The notes under the pieces are model-generated. The model was not told the DNA's origin, searched no databases, and saw only the letters and a list, made by a program, of their open reading frames with translations. Below, in pieces: positions 1-5,105 of a DNA stretch of 6,251 bases (position 1 is the stretch's first letter; every line of letters begins with the position of its first letter). The position numbers and the translations under genes were made by a program. Origin of the DNA: Hyphomicrobiales bacterium (GTDB taxonomy: Bacteria > Pseudomonadota > Alphaproteobacteria > Rhizobiales > OSC116); the NCBI GenBank assembly GCA_013214985.1, contig JABSRY010000153.1:1-6251 (forward strand), given 5' to 3'.

Positions 1-67
1 TGATGCCTATCCGCCTCTTCCAATATATAACATAAATTGAAAGCATTGGCCGCCTACAGCTCATCAT
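1..67 (-). CDS. Possible start of a divergent gene (partial, hypothetical)
   Basis: On the minus strand an open frame begins with two consecutive ATG codons (67-65 and 64-62) and stays open for 22 codons to the window edge, giving MMSCRRPMLSIYVIYWKRRI and two more residues. It is preceded by AGGAGG (complement of 75-80), seven bases before the first ATG, the strongest Shine-Dalgarno match in the window. Divergent placement relative to a LysR-type gene is a common arrangement for a regulator and its target. Against it, the peptide matches no family I recognise, it uses AGG and CGG arginine codons repeatedly, and 22 codons can stay open by chance. A weak minus-strand promoter (TTGCGC, 17 bp, TAAACT; complement of 97-125) would fit. 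Treat as a candidate only. Confidence 0.22.
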   Translation of the reverse strand, partial: MMSCRRPMLSIYVIYWKRRIGI

Positions 68-78
68 GCCATCTCCTC

Positions 79-98
79 CTTAGGTATAATTACCCTAG
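79..98. promoter_or_regulatory. Imperfect palindrome upstream of the LysR gene, possible operator
   Basis: CTTAGGTATAATTACCCTAG reads as an imperfect inverted repeat with pattern CT-N2-GGTA-N4-TACC-N2-AG. It lies between the possible divergent start and the LysR gene, where autoregulating LysR-type proteins often bind. It has an even-length centre, so it is not a strict T-N11-A LysR box. It also contains a perfect TATAAT (85-90), but no good -35 element lies 17 bp upstream of that hexamer. Its role as an operator is inferred from position and symmetry. Confidence 0.3.
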
Positions 99-113
99 TT
101 TACAAATGGTTTA

Positions 114-142
114 TTGCAGGCGCAAACCAGTTATGCTATTTT
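114..142 (+). promoter_or_regulatory. Candidate promoter of the LysR-family gene
   Basis: A TTGCAG -35-like hexamer (114-119) is followed after 17 bp by TATTTT (137-142), which carries the upstream TG of an extended -10 element (134-135). Transcription would begin near 149, giving a short leader of about 20 bases that includes the AGGGG ribosome binding site at 159-163. The hexamers match the sigma-70 consensus only partly, so this is the best candidate in the interval rather than a firm call. Confidence 0.33.
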
Positions 143-169
143 TAGAGGTAGAAAAACTAGGGGTAGTAT

Positions 170-1048
170 ATGTCAGTTTCGCCAAAGCGCCCTAAAGGGC
201 CACCATTAAATTCACTCCGCGCATTTGAGGCCGCAACTCGGCTTGGCGGCTTTAGCAAAGCGGCCGATGCGTTGTCAGTCACTTCGGGCGCGGTTTCTCA
301 ACATATAAAGACCTTAGAAGAATGGGCAGGCATAGCCTTATTTGAGCGGCGTAGCCAAGGTGTATTACTCACCCAATTTGGCCAAGAAATAGCCGATGAT
401 TTATCCATCGTGTTTGACCAAATGGGCGATGTTTTTCATAAATTGCGTAAAGGGCAACATCAACCCAACGTGCATATTGCAGCCTTACCCTCTATTGCAC
501 AATTGTGGTTACCTACCAAACTGCCGCTAATTCGGGCGACTTTGCCTGAATTCACCCTATCCATCACCGCGTTAGAGACTGCGCCCAATTTATCGCGCGA
601 CGTTTTTAATATTAGCTTATTTATCGACCATGCAACGCCCAGCCCAACCACACAAATTATTGCCGATGACATTATACACCCCGTTTGCACGCCCCAAATT
701 GCCAAACGGCTTAAACGTTTTCAAGATTTAGAAAATGAAACATGGTTATTTGATGCCACATGGGCAGATGATTGGCATGATTGGTGTCAAGAATTTGCAC
801 CTAAATTATCCAACCTAAAAAATAGTGCGCATTTTTCTTTATATAGCTTGGCTATAGATGAAGCTAGAAATGGTGCAGGCATATTAATTGGGCATGATAT
901 TTTAGTCGCGCCCTATATAAAGAGCGGCGAATTAGTTGCGCCTTTTAAACAAAGGTTTAGCAGTGGTAAATCGCTAAATATTAAAATGGTCGATCAGAAA
1001 CTCCGCTCTGACCCACTAAACACATTGGTTGAAATGTTGATAAATTAA
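170..1048 (+). CDS. LysR-family transcriptional regulator, GcvA-like
   Basis: This 292-residue protein has the size and layout of a LysR-type transcriptional regulator, a cytoplasmic DNA-binding protein that usually acts as a tetramer with a small-molecule effector. The N-terminal winged helix-turn-helix spans about residues 12-71: PLNSLRAFEAATRLGGFSKA, then the recognition helix near 36-50 (VTSGAVSQHIKTLEE), then the wing with LFERRSQGVLLT. PLNSLRAFEAA and the SGAVSQHI helix are typical of the GcvA/AmpR-like branch. Residues from about 100 form the effector-binding domain, starting VHIAALPSIAQLWLP and containing the two periplasmic-binding-protein-like lobes. The ATG at 170 has AGGGG six bases upstream. 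GcvA itself controls glycine cleavage, but the effector domain here is divergent and the target cannot be deduced. It lies 79 bp upstream of phoR on the same strand, without a clear terminator between them; nothing visible ties it to phosphate control. Confidence 0.9.
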   Translation: MSVSPKRPKGPPLNSLRAFEAATRLGGFSKAADALSVTSGAVSQHIKTLEEWAGIALFERRSQGVLLTQFGQEIADDLSIVFDQMGDVFHKLRKGQHQPNVHIAALPSIAQLWLPTKLPLIRATLPEFTLSITALETAPNLSRDVFNISLFIDHATPSPTTQIIADDIIHPVCTPQIAKRLKRFQDLENETWLFDATWADDWHDWCQEFAPKLSNLKNSAHFSLYSLAIDEARNGAGILIGHDILVAPYIKSGELVAPFKQRFSSGKSLNIKMVDQKLRSDPLNTLVEMLIN

Positions 1049-1067
1049 CCCAAAACATAATAAGTGT

Positions 1068-1102
1068 GGTTTATAAAACTGTTAAATTGCTTATGCTATA
1101 AG
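1068..1102 (+). promoter_or_regulatory. Candidate phoR promoter with a degenerate Pho box
   Basis: GGTTTAT-AAAA-CTGTTAA (1068-1085) resembles the clear Pho box before pstS. The AAAA spacer is identical and the second half-site matches 5 of 7 bases of CTGTAAT, but the first half-site matches only 3 of 7 of CTGTCAT. Eleven bases further on is TATAAG (1097-1102) with an extended TG (1094-1095), close to the 10-base spacing expected for PhoB-activated promoters. No good -35 hexamer is present, which fits an activator-dependent promoter. The -10 part is more convincing than the box. Control of phoR by PhoB is inferred. Confidence 0.38.
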
Positions 1103-1106
1103 CATA
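1092..1106. repeat. Short perfect inverted repeat overlapping the phoR -10 region
   Basis: TATGCT and AGCATA form perfect 6-bp arms around a 3-base centre (ATA). The repeat overlaps the candidate -10 element TATAAG and lies 21 bases before the phoR ATG. The same TTATGCTAT string occurs once more before the LysR gene (131-139), where only one arm is present. It could be a protein-binding site at the phoR promoter or simply A+T-rich coincidence; it is too short and A+T-rich to be a terminator. Confidence 0.3.
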
Positions 1107-1127
1107 GAAATTTAATTCGGCGACATT

Positions 1128-2393
1128 ATGCAAATATTCAAATTCATAAAACTAAATTTTCTAATTCTTTGCGGCATTCTAATATTGATGGCGGTTTTAA
1201 CTCAGGCTATTAACAATAGGCTTTGGCTTATTTGGCTGATACTCAGTTTGTTTGGTGCCATTATTTTATATGCCTATCAAAAATCAGGGCAGATAAAAGC
1301 CGCTAAAACACTCGACAATGCAAATATTATATATAAAGCCCTGCCTTTAGACATCGAAACACTGGTTGAAGCACAAGTTTTTCCGACTTTAATATTATCT
1401 GAAACGGGTAATATTTTATATTTGAACCAAGCCCTTATTGACGCATTTGCCAATATAGCCAATGATCGAGCCAAGCAAAACCTTATTGGCCAACATTTCT
1501 CGACGCTGATTAGAGCGCCACAAATTTTGGCCTTATATGAGCAGGTACAGGCCAGTAAAAAACCTTCTCAGTTTAATTTTACAATATCAAGCAATATTGA
1601 ACGGCATTTTTGGTTAAATATCGCGCCGATTATAACTAACGATAAAACATTTTTCTCCTTTACATTAAGAGACCTAACCAAAGACCAGAAAATAGAACAA
1701 ATGCGTGCCGACTTTGTTGCCAATGCCAGCCACGAATTGCGCACCCCATTGGCTTCGATTAGCGGCTTCATTGAAACCCTGCAAGGCCCCGCGCAGAATG
1801 ATAAAAAAGTTCAAGCAAAATTCTTAGGTATAATGCAAGAACAGGCATTAAGAATGACAAGGCTGATAGATGATCTTTTGTCGCTTAGTAAAATCGAAAT
1901 GAATATCCATTCAAAACCGCAAGACATAATAAACCTAAACGAGGTTATAGAACATTGCATTATCAGCCAACAACCCTTGGCTGAAGATAAAAAAATTATT
2001 CTTAGTTTTGAAAATAAAGTGAAAAACGCGCATATATTAGGCGATAAGGACCAGCTTATTCAATTGGTTAATAATTTGTTAGATAATGCCTTTAAATATG
2101 GCATTCGCAAAGAATTAGATGAGAGTAAAGTTATAATAAATCTTAGCGAAAATACTGAGAAACAAACCATAATTTTATCCATTAAAGATTTTGGGCGTGG
2201 CATTCCAAAACGGGATTTACCCCGCCTAACCGAGCGTTTTTATCGGGTATCTAATATGCCAAAAACCAATGGTACGGGGCTTGGGCTTGCTATTGTTAAG
2301 CATATTGCCCAGCGCCATAATGCAAAAATATCTTTTAAAAGCCAGCTAGACAAAGGCACCAATGTAGAAGTTTGCTTTAATAAAATTAATTAG
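1128..2393 (+). CDS. phoR: Phosphate regulon sensor histidine kinase PhoR
   Basis: This 421-residue membrane histidine kinase is the likely sensor of the PhoR-PhoB two-component system: it autophosphorylates and passes the phosphate to PhoB when phosphate is scarce. Two hydrophobic segments (about 9-27 and 32-50) anchor the N-terminus with almost no periplasmic loop, as in PhoR, which senses through the Pst transporter rather than an external ligand. A PAS-like region covers about 78-180 (QVFPTLILSETGNILYLNQA). The HisKA H-box is FVANASHELRTPL with phosphoacceptor His202. The ATPase domain shows the N-box NNLLDNAFKYG (315-325), G1 box DFGRGIP (354-360), an F-box-like ERFYRV (369-374) and G2 box GTGLGLAIVKHI (382-393), so all catalytic motifs are intact. 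The ATG at 1128 is the only reasonable start, because an in-frame TAA lies at 1113; its ribosome binding site is poor, suggesting low expression. The phoR name rests on this architecture plus the pstSCA neighbours; phoB is not beside it in this window. Confidence 0.9.
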   Translation: MQIFKFIKLNFLILCGILILMAVLTQAINNRLWLIWLILSLFGAIILYAYQKSGQIKAAKTLDNANIIYKALPLDIETLVEAQVFPTLILSETGNILYLNQALIDAFANIANDRAKQNLIGQHFSTLIRAPQILALYEQVQASKKPSQFNFTISSNIERHFWLNIAPIITNDKTFFSFTLRDLTKDQKIEQMRADFVANASHELRTPLASISGFIETLQGPAQNDKKVQAKFLGIMQEQALRMTRLIDDLLSLSKIEMNIHSKPQDIINLNEVIEHCIISQQPLAEDKKIILSFENKVKNAHILGDKDQLIQLVNNLLDNAFKYGIRKELDESKVIINLSENTEKQTIILSIKDFGRGIPKRDLPRLTERFYRVSNMPKTNGTGLGLAIVKHIAQRHNAKISFKSQLDKGTNVEVCFNKIN

Positions 2394-2409
2394 CAGTGGT
2401 TTTTTCTAC

Positions 2410-2443
2410 CTGTCATAAAACTGTAATATATGCATATTATAGT
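2410..2443 (+). promoter_or_regulatory. Pho box and -10 element of the pst operon
   Basis: CTGTCATAAAACTGTAAT (2410-2427) is two 7-base direct half-sites, CTGTCAT and CTGTAAT, separated by four bases. This is the standard PhoB recognition element, and the first half-site is the exact consensus. Ten bases further lies TATAGT (2438-2443). This matches the known layout of PhoB-activated promoters such as E. coli phoA, where a Pho box replaces the -35 element and a 10-base spacer leads to TATAGT. Transcription would start near 2450, leaving a leader of roughly 70 bases before pstS. The box begins 16 bases after the phoR stop, so pstSCA would have its own phosphate-starvation-inducible promoter. 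Confidence 0.87.
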
Positions 2444-2510
2444 CCAAATCATAGCAAAGCATATAAACTGTTTGGCTATTTGAATAATGTATATATTACT
2501 AAAAGTCTTT

Positions 2511-2516
2511 AGGGAG
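2511..2516 (+). promoter_or_regulatory. Ribosome binding site that sets the pstS start at GTG 2523
   Basis: AGGGAG ends six bases before GTG at 2523, ideal spacing. The upstream in-frame ATG at 2487 has no Shine-Dalgarno sequence and would put this site inside the coding region. The next in-frame ATG (2535) is 18 bases away from the site, too far. The GTG start also leaves a normal signal peptide. Confidence 0.8.
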
Positions 2517-2522
2517 ACAATC

Positions 2523-3566
2523 GTGAAAACATCGATGAAACTAATAGCCGCAGCCGCACTTATGTTGCCATTAATGACAACAACTGCATTTGCTCGTAAT
2601 CAAATTCAAATTGTAGGCTCATCTACAGTATTCCCATTCTCATCATTAGTTGCCGAAAAATTTGGTAAAACTAGTGGTTTTAAAACCCCAGTTGTAGAAG
2701 CTACTGGTACAGGCGGCGGCATGAAGTTGTTTTGCTCTGGCATTGGTGAGCGCCATCCTGATATTGCAAATGCTTCTCGCCGTATTAAAGCTAAAGAAGT
2801 TGAAAATTGTGTAAAAAATGGCATTAGCCCCGTTGAAATCAAAGTCGGTTTTGATGGTATTGTGCTTGCCAATGCCGCAGAAGCTGCCACTTTTATATTA
2901 ACTAAAAAACAAATTTTTATGGCGCTTGCAAAAGTATTACCCAATGCCGAAGGTAAGTTAATCGATAACCCCTATAAAAAATGGTCTGATATCGACCCAA
3001 GCCTACCTGATACAAAAATCGAAGTTTTAGGCCCACCCCCAACATCTGGCACGCGAGATGCATTTGTTGAACTGGCTATGGAAGGCGGCGCAGTGCAGTT
3101 TGAAACACTTGCAGCGCTTAAAAAATCTGACAAAAGAAAATTCAAAGCGGTTGCACATGGTATTCGCGAAGATGGTGCATTTATCGAAGCGGGCGAAAAT
3201 GATAATCTAATTGTTCAAAAGCTTAAAGCCAATCATAGTGCGCTTGGTATCTTTGGGTTTTCATTTTTAGACCAAAATGCAGATCAAATTAAAGGCGCGA
3301 CCATCAATGGTGCAGAGCCTAGTTTTGATAATATTGCGGATGGCTCATACGGCATCTCACGGGCATTATATTATTATGTGAAAAAAGAACATATTGGTAT
3401 CATTCCTGGCCTTAAAGAATTTACCGAAGAATATTTAAGCGAAAAAGCCATGGGGGAAGACGGTTATCTTTTAGATAAAGGCCTAATTCCACTGGATGAA
3501 GACACGCTTGAAGAAATTATTTCAAACGCAGAAAACTTAACAATAGTTAACTTAGACGCTGAATAG
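2523..3566 (+). CDS. pstS: Periplasmic phosphate-binding protein PstS
   Basis: PstS is the high-affinity inorganic phosphate receptor of the PstSCAB ABC transporter and acts in the periplasm. From the GTG start the product is 347 residues. A signal peptide covers 1-24 (basic MKTSMK, hydrophobic LIAAAALMLPLM, then AFA before Arg25 as likely signal peptidase I site). Ligand-contacting elements of the family are visible: GSSTVFPF (32-39), the glycine-rich TGTGGG loop (61-66), Asp80 with NASRRI just after it (PDIANASRRI) and the SGTRDAF loop (175-181). There is no lipobox, so it should be soluble. Only two cysteines occur in the whole chain (71 and 96), which could form a disulfide after export. 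The gene follows the Pho box promoter and precedes pstC by 147 bp with a hairpin between, suggesting that PstS is made in excess over the membrane subunits. A longer reading from ATG 2487 would add 12 residues ahead of the signal peptide and is unlikely. Confidence 0.94.
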   Translation: MKTSMKLIAAAALMLPLMTTTAFARNQIQIVGSSTVFPFSSLVAEKFGKTSGFKTPVVEATGTGGGMKLFCSGIGERHPDIANASRRIKAKEVENCVKNGISPVEIKVGFDGIVLANAAEAATFILTKKQIFMALAKVLPNAEGKLIDNPYKKWSDIDPSLPDTKIEVLGPPPTSGTRDAFVELAMEGGAVQFETLAALKKSDKRKFKAVAHGIREDGAFIEAGENDNLIVQKLKANHSALGIFGFSFLDQNADQIKGATINGAEPSFDNIADGSYGISRALYYYVKKEHIGIIPGLKEFTEEYLSEKAMGEDGYLLDKGLIPLDEDTLEEIISNAENLTIVNLDAE

Positions 3567-3580
3567 ATTGAATATTATTT

Positions 3581-3619
3581 AAGCGGGTATAATTGATAAA
3601 CTCAGTTTTACCCGCTTTT
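3581..3619 (+). terminator. Stem-loop between pstS and pstC, possible attenuator
   Basis: AAGCGGGTA (3581-3589) pairs perfectly with TACCCGCTT (3609-3617) to give a 9-bp stem with a 19-base loop. The T run after the stem is short (TTTT at 3616-3619, then ATG), so it is a weak intrinsic terminator at best. It lies 14 bases after the pstS stop and stands out in A+T-rich surroundings. Such structures after binding-protein genes in ABC operons often reduce readthrough or protect the upstream mRNA from 3' decay, raising binding protein over permease. Which of these applies here is inferred. Confidence 0.55.
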
Positions 3620-3713
3620 ATGATTAGAAAAAGTTCAATTTTCACCAATAGGCTTTGATTTTTTGGTAAATTATGCGTAAAAAGATTATGATAATTATTA
3701 CTGGACTGATTAT

Positions 3714-5105
3714 ATGTCATATCTGACTTTACTGGCTCTCATCATTTGTTTGATTATAGTTGGTTATTATGTAGGCAATAAGCGTGCTAAGGCTTTAAAG
3801 CCAGCAACATCAAGTAAGTTACCCGAAAATAAACTGCATTCTTTGCCTGGTTTTCACGGTACTTATGTGGCATTATGGTGCGGTATTCCTAGCTTATTAT
3901 TATTGTTTATTTGGCTGTTTCTAGAGCCAAGTATTTTGTCTATCCTGCTAGAAAAAGAATTAGATACCGAAGCGTTAGCCCTCTCTGCCGATAAATTGGA
4001 GCTCTTAAAATCCTCTATCAGACGTGCAGCAGAAAACAGCAACGCGCAAGTGGCCGACAACCTAAAAGGTGTTGTTGAAACTTATAAAAATATCAGTAGT
4101 TTAAGCCATACTTCGGGCATGATACTTATTATATCGGGTGCTATTATTGGGCTTGTGGTTAGCCAACGCAAAATTGCGCAACGCTTTGTTGCACGTCACA
4201 AGGTTGAGTATATATTCTCGATCATCATGCTACTATCTTCATTGGTGGCGGTACTTACCACGTTTGGTGTGGTTATTTCGCTGATATTCGAAACCGTAAG
4301 GTTTTTTGGCATGGTTTCTTTTACTGAATTTTTGTTTGGCTTGCATTGGTCACCCCAAATTGCATTGCGCGAAGATCAGGTGGCAAGTTCTGGCTCGTTT
4401 GGTGCTGTACCCATTTTTACAGGTACGTTATTAATTACCGCAATTGCCATGGTTATTGCTGTACCTATTGGCCTGTTCTCGGCCATATATATGTCCGAAT
4501 ATGCAACGCCAAGGTTTAGAAGCTGGGCAAAGCCATTGCTCGAAATCCTTGCGGGCATACCCACCGTTGTTTACGGTTTTTTTGCTGCATTAAGCGTCGC
4601 GCCTTTGCTACGCGGTTGGGGCTTTGAATTTGGTTTAGAAATTTCATCCGAAAGCGCCATGGCGGCGGGCTTGGTCATGGGTGTTATGATCATTCCATTC
4701 GTTTCGTCTTTATCGGATGACGTTATTAATGCCGTGCCTCAAACCATGCGGGATGGCTCTTATGCGTTGGGTGCCACCAAAGGCGAAACCATTAAATTAG
4801 TGCTTTTGCCTGCCGCATTGCCAGGCATTGTGAGTTCGGTATTATTAGCCACATCCCGCGCGATTGGCGAAACCATGATTGTGGTTATGGCAGCGGGCTT
4901 AGCCGCCAACCTAACGGCAAACCCGTTTCAAGCGGTTACCACCGTTACTGTGCAAATTTTAACCTTGTTAGTTGGCGATCAAGAATTTGATAGCCCCAAA
5001 ACCTTGGCAGCCTTTGCCCTTGGTTTTGTACTCTTCATCATTACACTGGGCTTAAATATTCTAGCTCTAATAGTTGTACGCAAATATAGAGAAAAATATG
5101 ACTGA
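3714..5105 (+). CDS. pstC: Phosphate ABC transporter permease PstC
   Basis: PstC is one of the two inner-membrane subunits forming the phosphate channel of PstSCAB. The 463-residue protein is longer than E. coli PstC (about 320) because of an N-terminal extension of the DUF3708 type: hydrophobic segments at 2-20, 52-70 and 133-151, with LHSLPGFHGTYVALW (41-54) between the first two and a hydrophilic stretch (about 71-130). The conserved ABC permease domain follows with segments near 165-190, 236-258, 276-298, 314-331, 370-395 and 432-455. The cytoplasmic EAA-like loop that contacts the ATPase is SYALGATKGETIKLVLLPAA (348-367), with the invariant glycine and the LP. SRAIGETM (380-387) is another family hallmark. 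The start at ATG 3714 has only a GGA (3703-3705) upstream, and the ATGs at 3673 and 3688 are out of frame. The gene overlaps pstA by 8 bp. No separate strong promoter was found. Confidence 0.94.
   Translation: MSYLTLLALIICLIIVGYYVGNKRAKALKPATSSKLPENKLHSLPGFHGTYVALWCGIPSLLLLFIWLFLEPSILSILLEKELDTEALALSADKLELLKSSIRRAAENSNAQVADNLKGVVETYKNISSLSHTSGMILIISGAIIGLVVSQRKIAQRFVARHKVEYIFSIIMLLSSLVAVLTTFGVVISLIFETVRFFGMVSFTEFLFGLHWSPQIALREDQVASSGSFGAVPIFTGTLLITAIAMVIAVPIGLFSAIYMSEYATPRFRSWAKPLLEILAGIPTVVYGFFAALSVAPLLRGWGFEFGLEISSESAMAAGLVMGVMIIPFVSSLSDDVINAVPQTMRDGSYALGATKGETIKLVLLPAALPGIVSSVLLATSRAIGETMIVVMAAGLAANLTANPFQAVTTVTVQILTLLVGDQEFDSPKTLAAFALGFVLFIITLGLNILALIVVRKYREKYD

Noticed and set aside
2..40. 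Plus-strand frame ending DAYPPLPIYNIN and a TGA at 38-40, as the tail of an upstream gene
   Set aside because: Twelve codons without a recognisable motif and no terminator after it; it also conflicts with the minus-strand candidate. It cannot be judged without sequence to the left.
85..90. Perfect TATAAT as the LysR gene -10 element
   Set aside because: The hexamer at the -35 position (CATCAT, 62-67) does not resemble TTGACA, and the TTGCAG/TATTTT pair at 114-142 has correct spacing with an extended -10. The TATAAT is better explained as the centre of the palindrome, though it cannot be excluded.
1047..1072. Possible terminator hairpin after the LysR gene (AACC ... GGTT)
   Set aside because: Only about four or five pairs, A+T-rich, without a T run.
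2400..2405. Run of six T after phoR as an intrinsic terminator
   Set aside because: No stem-forming G+C-rich sequence precedes it; it lies directly before the Pho box and transcription may continue through.
2606..2944. Minus-strand open frame of 112 codons inside pstS
   Set aside because: Antisense shadow of a well-conserved gene, with no ribosome binding site or family signature.
3655..3683. TTGATT with TAAAAA 17 bp downstream as a pstC promoter
   Set aside because: The -10 match is weak and such pairs are common in this A+T-rich gap; no Pho box half-sites nearby.
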